DNA from: Streptomycetaceae bacterium
Lineage (GTDB): Bacteria > Actinomycetota > Actinomycetes > Nanopelagicales > Nanopelagicaceae
NCBI GenBank assembly: GCA_027488575.1
Contig: JAIYBJ010000017.1
Span: 1-64,000, forward strand
Length of the DNA stretch: 64,000 nt
Direction of reading: 5' to 3'
The notes under the pieces were generated by a model. It was not told where the DNA came from and ran no database searches. It worked only from the letters and a program-made list of their open reading frames with translations. The position numbers and the translations under genes are program-made. Every line of letters starts with the position of its first letter. The first letter of the stretch is position 1. Below are positions 22,049-32,076 of the stretch, piece after piece.

Positions 22049-22840
22049 TTAGTTACTCGCGTTCTTATACTTCTTAACACTTAATGGAACGAAAACGACC
22101 ATTATTAATCCCATGTAAATAAATGACATGGTCAGCGGATTCTCACTTGGGAAAGAACCAGCCGTGGCACCGAATTGATTTTCAAGTCCAAATAGTTGGC
22201 GACAAGCTGCAACCATCGTTGAAACAGGATTCCATTCGGCAACGTATTGAAGTGGTCTCGGCATTCCGGTCGTTGGTGCAAATGCATTTGATAAGAAAGT
22301 AAGTGGGAAAGTAACCAAGAAGCTCACGTTCTGAACCACTCGAGCATCGCGAGCAGATAATCCAATGTAGATACCAACCCACGACAACGCGTAACCAAAG
22401 AACAACAAGAATAAGAACGCTAGCGCCACCTTTAATAAACCAGAAGTTGGACGCCATCCAACTAAGTAGCCGGCCATTCCCATGACCGCAAGAACAACAA
22501 TGTTTAGCAGTGAATCTCCAAGTGTTCTGCCCACAATCAGAGCTGAACGTGAAATTGGAAGTGATCTGAATCGATCAATTAAACCTTTTTTCATATCTTC
22601 AGCAAGACCTGATGCGGTTGCTGCCAATGTGAAGGCAACTGTTTGTACGAAAATTCCAGGCATCAATAGTTGTACATATCCACCTGGCTGACCTGTTTCG
22701 ATTGATCCACCAAAAACATATCTAAAGAGCAAAACAAACATTACTGGTTGAATGGTTGAGAAAATTAAGACTTCAGGAACGCGCGCCAACTGAAGCAATT
22801 GTCGCTTGGTGATAATTAAGGAATCCTTGATTGCGTTCAT
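22049..22840 (-). CDS. ABC-2 type transporter permease (DrrB-like)
   Basis: 263 aa, six TM; follows the ATPase in a DrrAB-like pair. Confidence 0.9.
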   Translation of the reverse strand: MNAIKDSLIITKRQLLQLARVPEVLIFSTIQPVMFVLLFRYVFGGSIETGQPGGYVQLLMPGIFVQTVAFTLAATASGLAEDMKKGLIDRFRSLPISRSALIVGRTLGDSLLNIVVLAVMGMAGYLVGWRPTSGLLKVALAFLFLLFFGYALSWVGIYIGLSARDARVVQNVSFLVTFPLTFLSNAFAPTTGMPRPLQYVAEWNPVSTMVAACRQLFGLENQFGATAGSFPSENPLTMSFIYMGLIMVVFVPLSVKKYKNASN

Positions 22841-23796
22841 TTAGTCACTTCCTCTACTTCTGCAGCATGTCCCGTTAACGACATGAAAACATCATCTAGA
22901 GATGGGCGCTTTAGTCCAACATCTAGTGCATGAATTCCTTCGCTATCCATCGACCTTAAAACTTCCATTAGTGCCATGGATCCTGTTGAAACTGGGGCTG
23001 AAATTCTGCGAAGTCCTTCATCAAGTGTTGCCTGATTTCCACTTACGCGCGAAACAATTTCGAGAGTTTTTGGAATGCTCGATTGCTCAACAACTACCTC
23101 GAGGCGTTCGCCACCAACCTCTTTTTTAAGGGCGTCAGATGTGCCGTGAGCAATAACTTTTCCGTGATCAATAACGATAATGTCATCAGCTAATTGGTCA
23201 GCTTCTTCTAAGTACTGAGTTGTAAGCAACAGTGTGACACCGCCCTTAACTAGATCTTCGATGACTCCCCACATTTCTTGGCGACCACGTGGATCTAAAC
23301 CAGTCGTTGGTTCGTCAAGGAATAAAACTTTTGGTTTCACAATTAGTGATGCTGCTAAATCAAGGCGACGGCGCATTCCACCTGAGTAGGTCTTTATTGG
23401 TCGTTTCGCGCTCTCTGTCAATGAAAACTGTTCTAGTAATTCATCTGCTCGTTTAACAGCTGCATTTTTGTTTAAGTGATACAAACGGCCAAACATAACT
23501 AAGTTATCCCAGCCAGTAAGAGTTTCATCAACAGCTGCATATTGGCCAGATAATCCAATTACTTCACGAACTTTTTCAGGGTGTGCAATTACATCGATTC
23601 CACCAACACTTGCTCTTCCTGAGTCTGGTGAAAGTAATGTTGCGAGAATTCTCACAGTTGTTGTTTTTCCTGCGCCATTAGGACCAAGCACGCTGAGAAC
23701 AGTGCCTTCTTCAACATCTAGGCTCAATCCATCGAGAGCTTTAACTTTACCTTTGTTGTAGGTCTTCACAAGATTTTCAGCTATTACTGTTTTCAC
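22837..23796 (-). CDS. ABC transporter ATP-binding protein (DrrA-like)
   Basis: 319 aa; GPNGAGKTTTVRIL, YSGGMRRRLDLAASLIVKPKVLFLDEPTTGLDPRGR; GTG start. Confidence 0.93.
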   Translation of the reverse strand: MKTVIAENLVKTYNKGKVKALDGLSLDVEEGTVLSVLGPNGAGKTTTVRILATLLSPDSGRASVGGIDVIAHPEKVREVIGLSGQYAAVDETLTGWDNLVMFGRLYHLNKNAAVKRADELLEQFSLTESAKRPIKTYSGGMRRRLDLAASLIVKPKVLFLDEPTTGLDPRGRQEMWGVIEDLVKGGVTLLLTTQYLEEADQLADDIIVIDHGKVIAHGTSDALKKEVGGERLEVVVEQSSIPKTLEIVSRVSGNQATLDEGLRRISAPVSTGSMALMEVLRSMDSEGIHALDVGLKRPSLDDVFMSLTGHAAEVEEVTK

Positions 23797-23802
23797 GGAG
23801 TA

Positions 23803-23808
23803 AACTTA
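23803..23808 (-). promoter_or_regulatory. -10 element of leaderless ABC ATPase promoter (TAAGTT, 6 nt before GTG)
   Basis: Minus strand TAAGTT-TACTCC-GTG. Confidence 0.5.
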
Positions 23809-23872
23809 CCGCTATCGCATGTGGCTTTGCCATATTCATCAGCATGATTTCATTATTTGAGAGGCACCTTCA

Positions 23873-25471
23873 ATGAGTACAGCGCCAGTAAAAGTACATA
23901 CGCACCGCGAAATCATGGTTATTTTGAGCGGTCTAATGACCGGCATGCTACTTGCGGCACTTGATCAAACTATTGTTTCAACAGCCCTTAAAAGTATTGT
24001 TGAAGATTTTAATGGACTCAACCATTACACGTGGGTCGTTACTGCTTATCTCCTAACTTCGACAGCATCTACTCCGCTGTACGGAAAAATATCTGACATC
24101 TATGGTCGACGTATTGTTTTTCAATTTGCCATCGTTACTTTTTTGATCGGATCACTCTTAGCCGGTGCTTCTCAGAACATGACTGAATTAATTGCTACGC
24201 GCGCCCTTCAAGGTTTGGGTGCCGGTGGACTTATGGCGCTAACTTTCGTAATCATCGGAGACATAGTGCCTCCCCGCGAACGCGGTCGCTATCAAGGTTA
24301 TTTCGGTGCCGTGTGGGGACTCTCTTCAGTAGCAGGTCCTTTGCTTGGTGGATTTTTCTCAGATCACGCAACAATTTTGGGAATCACTGGATGGCGCTGG
24401 ATTTTCTACATCAACATTCCATTTGGAATTGCTGCGTTGCTCATCACTTCTGCCGTTCTTCATATTCCAAAAGTTAAGCGTGAGCATTCGATTGATTATC
24501 TCGGTGCAATTCTTATGGTCACAGCAACCGTTTCAATTCTTCTGACGGTTTCAATTTATGGACCTGAGAATGGTTGGTTAGACCCACGAACAATTACTTA
24601 TTTAGTTGCAGGACTTATCTTGGTCGCACTCTTTATTTATTGGGAGTCAAAGGCGAAAGAGCCGATTTTGCCACTTGAACTATTTAAGAATCACACATTT
24701 AGCTTGACATCTGTGCTTGGTGTAGTAATCGGTGCCGGAATGTTCGGTGCGATTGTTATGTTGCCTTTGTATTTACAAGTTGTAAAAGGCGCATCTGCGA
24801 CAGAAGCAGGATTGAAACTAATCCCTCTCATGCTCGGAATTGTTTCAACGTCAATTTTTAGCGGAAAGGCAATCACAAAGACGGGCAAATACAAGAAGTT
24901 CCCAATCATGGGTACAACTCTTATGACTGTCGGAATTCTGCTTATGGTGACACTGACTCGCGAGACTCCATTCTGGCAGCTCGCAGTGTTCTCAATTCTA
25001 GTTGGCGCAGGTCTTGGTCTTTCAATGCAGACAATTGTTATTGCTCTGCAGAACTCAGTTGATTTCAAAGACATGGGCGTAGCAACAAGTTCAAATACAT
25101 TCTTTAGATCACTCGGTAGCGTATTTGGCACCGCACTCTTCGGAAGTATTCTGACAAATCGTGTAACACACTACTTGCAATCGGGATTTACTGAACTTGC
25201 GGCAACAAATCCTCAAGCTGTTGCAGGTTTTGATTCAGCCAAACTTGAGCAACTCTCATCAAATACGTCTGTACTCAAGGAACTCCCATTGGTAATTCAA
25301 AATACTGCGCTAGATGCCTTCGTTAACTCATTCCACATTGTTTTCTTGGCTGCAGCACCTGTTACAGCCTTGGGAATCGCGTTGGCGTTAATGTTGCGTG
25401 AAACACCACTTCGGACAAATAAAGATTATGCGGCCGCACGTGAAGAAGCAGCTGGCGAAGCACTTGGATAA
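23873..25471 (+). CDS. MFS transporter, DHA2 (EmrB/QacA-like) family
   Basis: 532 aa, 14-TM type; [34 protein letters not shown]. Confidence 0.92.
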   Translation: MSTAPVKVHTHREIMVILSGLMTGMLLAALDQTIVSTALKSIVEDFNGLNHYTWVVTAYLLTSTASTPLYGKISDIYGRRIVFQFAIVTFLIGSLLAGASQNMTELIATRALQGLGAGGLMALTFVIIGDIVPPRERGRYQGYFGAVWGLSSVAGPLLGGFFSDHATILGITGWRWIFYINIPFGIAALLITSAVLHIPKVKREHSIDYLGAILMVTATVSILLTVSIYGPENGWLDPRTITYLVAGLILVALFIYWESKAKEPILPLELFKNHTFSLTSVLGVVIGAGMFGAIVMLPLYLQVVKGASATEAGLKLIPLMLGIVSTSIFSGKAITKTGKYKKFPIMGTTLMTVGILLMVTLTRETPFWQLAVFSILVGAGLGLSMQTIVIALQNSVDFKDMGVATSSNTFFRSLGSVFGTALFGSILTNRVTHYLQSGFTELAATNPQAVAGFDSAKLEQLSSNTSVLKELPLVIQNTALDAFVNSFHIVFLAAAPVTALGIALALMLRETPLRTNKDYAAAREEAAGEALG

Positions 25472-25474
25472 AGA

Positions 25475-26698
25475 TTGATCAAAAGATATAAGAATAATTT
25501 CACCAATCCCTTTGCGGAGTTTCCGCGAGAAGTTGGTGTTATGGTTTTTGCATCTTTTTTTGTTGCCGTTGGCTTTGGAATCATCGCTCCGATAATTCCG
25601 CTTTTTGCAAAATCTTTCGGAGTCAGTAATGCGCAAGTTGGAGCCATCATTTCAGCTTTTGCTCTCGCTCGTTTTGCATCCGGTTTAATCTCTGGAAAAT
25701 TAGTTGATAAGTTCGGCGAAAGACTCGTTTATACAGTTGGTATTGCATTTGTTGCAGTCTCATCATTTGCTGCGGCCCTTGCACAGACGTACTCGCAACT
25801 ATTGATATTTAGATCTGCTGGAGGACTTGGCTCATCAATGTTTTCAGTTGCTGCAGGTTCAATTGTTATGCGAGCCGTTGGTGATGATCAAAGGGCCCGT
25901 GCACAATCTCTGTATAACGGAAGTTTTCTAATCGGCATGATGGCTGGACCGGTTATCGGTGGTTTTTTAACCGCAATCTCACTACGCGCACCATTGTTGG
26001 TTTATGCGGCATTGCTCGTTGTTGCCAGTTTCGCTGGAGGTTTCTTACTGAGAAACTCAGCGCTTACTGCGAGACCAACAGAAAAATCTATGGCGGTTAA
26101 AACTTCAATCCGTGAAGCACTGGCCATGAAGCCTTATGTAATTGCTCTCGTCATTTCATTTATGACTGCCTGGGTTTTATTCGGAATGAGCAGATCTGTG
26201 CTTCCGCTATTTATGGTTGAAGATATGAAATCTTCGGCGAGTTTTATTGGTGTTGGTTTCACAATTTCAGCTGTCGTGCAGGGACTTTATCTATTAAAAG
26301 CTGGCCGACTATCAGATGAACGTGGCCGAAAGTTTGCGGGTATTTCTGGTTTGGTTTACTTGTGCATCTCAGTTGCATTACTGGCCATAACTTTTCATCC
26401 ATGGGTTTTCTTGTTATCAATGTTTATTGGGGCTTTTGGATCAGCTTTTCTATCGACCACGCCATCGGCAATTGTGGGAGATGTTCTGAAGGGTAAAGGC
26501 GGACAGGTAATCGCACTCTTTCAAATGTCAGGAGATGCCGGCGCGATGGTTGCTCCGGTTGTTCTTGGCTTTGTCGCTGACCACTATGGGTTTAGAGCAA
26601 CATTTGCGTTAACTGGATTGTTAGTTGCTTTAGCAATTATTGTTGCAACAAAATTGCCCGAGACGCGGGCTTCGCATCTCGGGCAATCTAGTAAGTAA
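25475..26698 (+). CDS. MFS transporter
   Basis: 407 aa, 12-TM; SGKLVDKFGERLVYTVG; TTG start, 3 nt after preceding MFS gene. Confidence 0.9.
   Translation: MIKRYKNNFTNPFAEFPREVGVMVFASFFVAVGFGIIAPIIPLFAKSFGVSNAQVGAIISAFALARFASGLISGKLVDKFGERLVYTVGIAFVAVSSFAAALAQTYSQLLIFRSAGGLGSSMFSVAAGSIVMRAVGDDQRARAQSLYNGSFLIGMMAGPVIGGFLTAISLRAPLLVYAALLVVASFAGGFLLRNSALTARPTEKSMAVKTSIREALAMKPYVIALVISFMTAWVLFGMSRSVLPLFMVEDMKSSASFIGVGFTISAVVQGLYLLKAGRLSDERGRKFAGISGLVYLCISVALLAITFHPWVFLLSMFIGAFGSAFLSTTPSAIVGDVLKGKGGQVIALFQMSGDAGAMVAPVVLGFVADHYGFRATFALTGLLVALAIIVATKLPETRASHLGQSSK
26649..26687 (-). terminator. Intrinsic terminator for the Bax inhibitor-like gene, inside convergent MFS CDS
   Basis: ATTGCCCGAGA ... 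TCTCGGGCAAT perfect 11-bp stem; on the minus strand followed by TTTTG. Confidence 0.75.
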
Positions 26699-26705
26699 TT
26701 TCTAT

Positions 26706-27491
26706 TTAGTCGCGACCACGCAAAATAGATAGAAGTCGCAAGATTTCCATGTACAACCATACGATTGTGACCATTAGTCCAAACGCTGCTCGCCATGACT
26801 CTTGTTCTGGAGCTGCTGCTGCAATTCCTTTTTCAATCGCATCGAAATCTAGAATCAAGAAGAAGCTAGCAAGGGCAACACCGGCAATAGCAATCATTGG
26901 ACCGACGCCTGAGATTCCAAAGAGTCCAAGTCCGCCACCAAGGCCTGCAAATGAACCGATAATGCTGACGAGTCCTAGCAATAAGTAACCCATTGCTGCG
27001 CCAATAAGCATCTTTGTAAATTTAGGTGTAACGCGGATTCGTCCGCTGCGGTAAGCAACGAGCATTCCTACGAATGCGCAAATTGTTCCCATGACTGCTT
27101 GTCCAGCGATACCTGGGTATGCGTTGTTGAGCACATTGCTGATTGCACCGAGTGCAATTCCTTGCACACCAGCATAAGCAAGAATTAAAGCTGGACGAAT
27201 TGTTTTGCTAAATGTATTAACCATTGCAAGTCCGAAACCAACGAGCAATGAAATCAGAACAATTCCGCCACCTAAATTAAGTGTCCATGAAATCCCGCCC
27301 GCAACAACGAGCACTGCAAGCAACATGCCTGTGCGAGTAATTACGTCATCCATAGTCATGCGACCAGTGCGAGCAGATGATGCTGCTGGTGCGTTATACA
27401 AATCTTCTAATTTGCTTGGATCAACTGCTGCATAACCCGGATTTTTAAATAAACGATTGAGTACTGGGTTTGAACTTTGCATTGAGTGCAT
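26706..27491 (-). CDS. Bax inhibitor-1/YccA family membrane protein
   Basis: YccA-type multi-TM protein with MQSSNPVLNRLFKNPGYA N-terminus; start placed at 27491 or 27482 after AAAGGAG because upstream ORF runs into a tRNA. Confidence 0.88.
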   Translation of the reverse strand: MHSMQSSNPVLNRLFKNPGYAAVDPSKLEDLYNAPAASSARTGRMTMDDVITRTGMLLAVLVVAGGISWTLNLGGGIVLISLLVGFGLAMVNTFSKTIRPALILAYAGVQGIALGAISNVLNNAYPGIAGQAVMGTICAFVGMLVAYRSGRIRVTPKFTKMLIGAAMGYLLLGLVSIIGSFAGLGGGLGLFGISGVGPMIAIAGVALASFFLILDFDAIEKGIAAAAPEQESWRAAFGLMVTIVWLYMEILRLLSILRGRD

Positions 27492-27512
27492 TTCTCCTTT
27501 TGTAGTTAAGCG

Positions 27513-27585
27513 TGCCCCCGGTGGGGGTCGAACCCACACTGGAAGGATTTTAAGTCCTCTGCCTCTGCCATTGGGCTACAGGGGC
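27513..27585 (-). tRNA. tRNA with UAA (Leu) anticodon and short type I variable loop
   Basis: GCCCCTGTAGCCCAATGGCAGAGGCAGAGGACTTAAAATCCTTCCAGTGTGGGTTCGACCCCCACCGGGGGCA: 7-bp acceptor, GAGGA-CTTAAAA-TCCTT anticodon arm, 5-nt variable loop, GTGGG/CCCAC T stem. Confidence 0.85.
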
Positions 27586-27671
27586 CACGTTTTACAACGT
27601 GGGCAAATCTACCCGTTTTCCCAAGCGCAGAAACCACCTATAAAACAGGGAGTGCTCGGGGTTTATTCCCA

Positions 27672-28586
27672 CTAATTTCTAGCGAGCGAGCCGGCAATTC
27701 CGTCCAAAATATCGGCCTCTGATGCAACAAATTCTTTAGCACCAGTTGCCTTCATGATTTCTGAGAGAACTAGCGAGCCGGCTGCAAATACATCCGCGCG
27801 ACCAGGGTGCAAGAAACCAACATGTGATCTCTGCTCTGCATTCATGCCAGCAAATGTGTGTGCAACATGATGAGTTTGTTCGGCGCTTACCCGAGCTAAG
27901 TGAATTATGTGACGGTCATACTCTTTGAGTTCTAACGCACTTGCCGCCACAGAGGTTGCGGTTCCTGCAACTGCAATCAGTGTCTTTGCTTTTGTAATTG
28001 GAACAACCGAGGCTGCAACTGCAATTGCTTCTTGAATATCTCTACGTGCGTTTTCAATCTCTTGTGCAGTAGGCGGATCTGAGTGAATGTTGCGTTCAGT
28101 CATGCGCACGCATCCAATGTTTACACTCTTTGCAAATTCAACATCAGAGTGGCCATAAACAAACTCAGTTGAACCCCCTCCAATATCAACGACTAGAAAT
28201 GGTCCATCGGTCGTTGCAAACTCTTTAGTAGCGCCAATAAATGAGAGTCTCGCTTCTTCATCACCTGAGATTACTTCCGGTTCTATACCAAGACGCTCTT
28301 TTACTCCGCCGATAAAAAGCTCTCGATTCGTGGCGTCACGCGTTGCACTGGTAGCACAGAAACGAATCTTTTCTACTCCACGCTTTGAAATTTCTTGAGC
28401 AAATAAATCAACTGCAGCAAGGGTGCGAGCGATTGCATCTGGGTGAAAGGCTTTGTTCTGGTCAACGCCTTGACCCAATCGAACAATCTCCATGGTGCGA
28501 TAAATCTCGCGAAATTGTGAACCTTCGATGTCTGCAATCAATAATCTAATTGAATTTGTCCCGCAATCAATTGCAGCAACTCTCAT
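27672..28586 (-). CDS. Ppx/GppA family exopolyphosphatase
   Basis: 304 aa; RVAAIDCGTNSIRLLIADIEG, FLVVDIGGGSTEFVYG. Confidence 0.93.
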   Translation of the reverse strand: MRVAAIDCGTNSIRLLIADIEGSQFREIYRTMEIVRLGQGVDQNKAFHPDAIARTLAAVDLFAQEISKRGVEKIRFCATSATRDATNRELFIGGVKERLGIEPEVISGDEEARLSFIGATKEFATTDGPFLVVDIGGGSTEFVYGHSDVEFAKSVNIGCVRMTERNIHSDPPTAQEIENARRDIQEAIAVAASVVPITKAKTLIAVAGTATSVAASALELKEYDRHIIHLARVSAEQTHHVAHTFAGMNAEQRSHVGFLHPGRADVFAAGSLVLSEIMKATGAKEFVASEADILDGIAGSLARN

Positions 28587-29086
28587 GTATTCATCTCCGA
28601 ATTACAGGAATGATCTTTCCACCAGTCGGGCAATTTACTTAGCGCTTCATCACCGAGTGGATTTACACCAGGCCCTGCAGAGAGTGAATGAGCAACTAAA
28701 GAGTGCAGACACTTCACGCGATCAGGCATGCCACCAGCTGACACTCCTTCTACTTCATCGACTACTACACCAAGTGCATCGCGATCAGCTAAATAAGCTT
28801 CATGGGCTTTTCTATAGGCATCTGCTAATTCAGAATCATTAGCCAATCGTTCATTCATTTCAGCCATTAAACCTGAAGATTCAAGTGTTGAAATTGCTCC
28901 AGTTAATCGTGGACACGTCGCATAATAGAAAGTTGGAAAGGGTGTTCCATCACCTAATCGTGGTGGTGTCTGCACAACTGCTGGCTTTGAACACGCACAT
29001 CTGAAGCCAATTGCATGAACATCTCTTGGCGTACGTCCTAATTGAAATTCAATGCAATCAAGGTCTTCGGGTTGTACGTTCTTCAC
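28583..29086 (-). CDS. DUF501 family protein
   Basis: VKNVQPEDLDCIEFQLGRTPRDVHAIGFRCACSKPAVVQTPPRLGDGTPFPTFYYATCPRL; likely GTG start overlapping the upstream TGA. Confidence 0.85.
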   Translation of the reverse strand: MKNVQPEDLDCIEFQLGRTPRDVHAIGFRCACSKPAVVQTPPRLGDGTPFPTFYYATCPRLTGAISTLESSGLMAEMNERLANDSELADAYRKAHEAYLADRDALGVVVDEVEGVSAGGMPDRVKCLHSLVAHSLSAGPGVNPLGDEALSKLPDWWKDHSCNSEMNT

Positions 29087-29493
29087 TGATTTTGAGTTTC
29101 CGTAATCGAAGCAATCATTCGTGCATACCAAGGCTGTCCATCGGGGATCTTGCTAGCAACTGTTGTGCCAGTTTCCTCGGTGTATTGCCCACTTGAATCG
29201 GTAACAATGTATTGACGCTCACCCGGCAGAACAAAGTGCAGACGCTCACGTGCCTGAGATTTGATGTATTCAGGATCTCGCCACAAAAGCAAGTCTTTTC
29301 GTGCTTGTTCTAGTGCGGCATTATTACTTTCAACTTGAGATTTAAGTGCACTAATTTGAGCGCGCTGTGTGAAGTAATGCTTAATTGGTGGCGCGATAGT
29401 TAGTGCCATGAAAAATAAAATAGTTGCTAAAGTTAAAGCGCGACTATTTCCACGGCGTTTGTTGAAATTTAACTTACGACGCCGTGCCATCAC
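29083..29493 (-). CDS. Septum formation initiator FtsB/DivIC-like protein
   Basis: 136 aa: one TM, coiled coil ISALKSQVESNNAALEQARKDLLLWRDPEYIKSQARERLHFVLPGE; between eno and DUF501. Confidence 0.88.
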   Translation of the reverse strand: MMARRRKLNFNKRRGNSRALTLATILFFMALTIAPPIKHYFTQRAQISALKSQVESNNAALEQARKDLLLWRDPEYIKSQARERLHFVLPGERQYIVTDSSGQYTEETGTTVASKIPDGQPWYARMIASITETQNQ

Positions 29494-30792
<1,299 letters not shown>

Positions 30793-30808
30793 TTAAGAAT
30801 AGCTAATC

Positions 30809-31453
30809 CTACCGTGACTCTTGCTTCGCAATGTCACGCATTATTTGCTTGCTCTGTATGCGCAGCGCATCTTCTGGATCAATTCCGTTCTTATGTGCCC
30901 AAGCAATGACAGCGAGGAGTGCGCTGCCTACCGACTCTTGCGTTGCTAGAGCATCTGTTTGATGGCTCGGAACATTTATCTCGACACCATATTTTTCTGC
31001 GCGATACAGCAATTTATTGATGAGCGAGAGTGCGGGTTGGGAAAGTGCAACTCCGTCAAGTGCAGATGTGCGCCCTTTTTCAGCTGCTTTTAACTCTTCC
31101 CAATTTGCGAGAACTTCTTGAGTTCCGCTTACTTTTTTGTCACCGAAAACATGTGGATGCCTACTGATTAACTTCTCTGTGATTACCTTTGCAACATCTT
31201 CTATTGAAAATGGATCAGTTGGGTGATCTTGTGCGATTCGCGAGTGAAAATAAACTTGCAGCAATACATCGCCGAGTTCTTCGCGCATTCCAGCACGATC
31301 GGATTCAGCAACCGTGTCTATGAATTCGTAGGACTCTTCGAGTAAGTATTTAATCAATGATTCGTGGGTTTGTTCTGCATCCCACGGACATCCGCCAGGT
31401 GAACGGAGTTGATCCATCACCTCAACTAATCGTTGCAAGTATGAAGTACTCAT
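30809..31453 (-). CDS. mazG: MazG family nucleotide pyrophosphohydrolase
   Basis: 214 aa; LRSPGGCPWDAEQTHESLIKYLLEESYEFIDTV, LREELGDVLLQVYFHSRIA-type motifs. Confidence 0.94.
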   Translation of the reverse strand: MSTSYLQRLVEVMDQLRSPGGCPWDAEQTHESLIKYLLEESYEFIDTVAESDRAGMREELGDVLLQVYFHSRIAQDHPTDPFSIEDVAKVITEKLISRHPHVFGDKKVSGTQEVLANWEELKAAEKGRTSALDGVALSQPALSLINKLLYRAEKYGVEINVPSHQTDALATQESVGSALLAVIAWAHKNGIDPEDALRIQSKQIMRDIAKQESR

Positions 31454-31470
31454 ACCTAGAGGTGAATTAA

Positions 31471-32076
31471 CTACTTATCAGAAGGTGTGACTGCGGATCC
31501 GGCTGAATCAACAGGTACAACATCTGCATTGATGGCATCCCAGACACCGTAGCGAGGATTAATTGTTACCTCGTACTCAATTGCAATTTCAACAACGAGT
31601 CTCTGTATCGATGTACCAATCTGATCTGCTGGGATTCCAGAAGCTTCTAGAGCTTGAGATAACTTGTCAGAAATAATGATGCTCTGTAGATATAGATCAA
31701 AATCTTTTTCTGCAATCCCGGCTCCGACGAGCGCTGTTGGTAATCCTTCTTCGCCACCAACTTGTTCTGTGATGCTTGCTCTGCGGATATCAATCTCAGC
31801 CTTTGTAACTGTGATCTTTAATTTTTCAGCCACTCTGCTGAGTAACTCTGAAAGAACGTGAAAGCGCACTTGTGAGCGATTGAGATTTTCGCCAACTTCT
31901 AGTTGCATCTGTGATGAATCTACTTTGCTTCGTTCGGCCATGATTGCGTTAATACTTGATTGAACAGTTGCTTGTGTAATTTTTACTGAACCAACTGAGG
32001 CAGCTGAGCTCACTTGCGAACAACCAGTAAGCAATAGCGCTGCTGAAATTGCTGCAATAGAAATAAGTTTTTTCAC
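31471..32076 (-). CDS. Lipoprotein with SurA N-terminal-like domain
   Basis: From GTG 32076: MKKLISIAAISAALLLTGCSQVSSAA (lipobox LLTGC); GTGA overlap with mfd stop. Confidence 0.75.
   Translation of the reverse strand: MKKLISIAAISAALLLTGCSQVSSAASVGSVKITQATVQSSINAIMAERSKVDSSQMQLEVGENLNRSQVRFHVLSELLSRVAEKLKITVTKAEIDIRRASITEQVGGEEGLPTALVGAGIAEKDFDLYLQSIIISDKLSQALEASGIPADQIGTSIQRLVVEIAIEYEVTINPRYGVWDAINADVVPVDSAGSAVTPSDK

Noticed and set aside
27457-27675. 72-aa plus-strand ORF at 27457-27675
   Set aside because: It translates the antisense of the tRNA-Leu gene (GGGRTHTGRILSPLPLPLGYRG), a typical spurious tRNA ORF.
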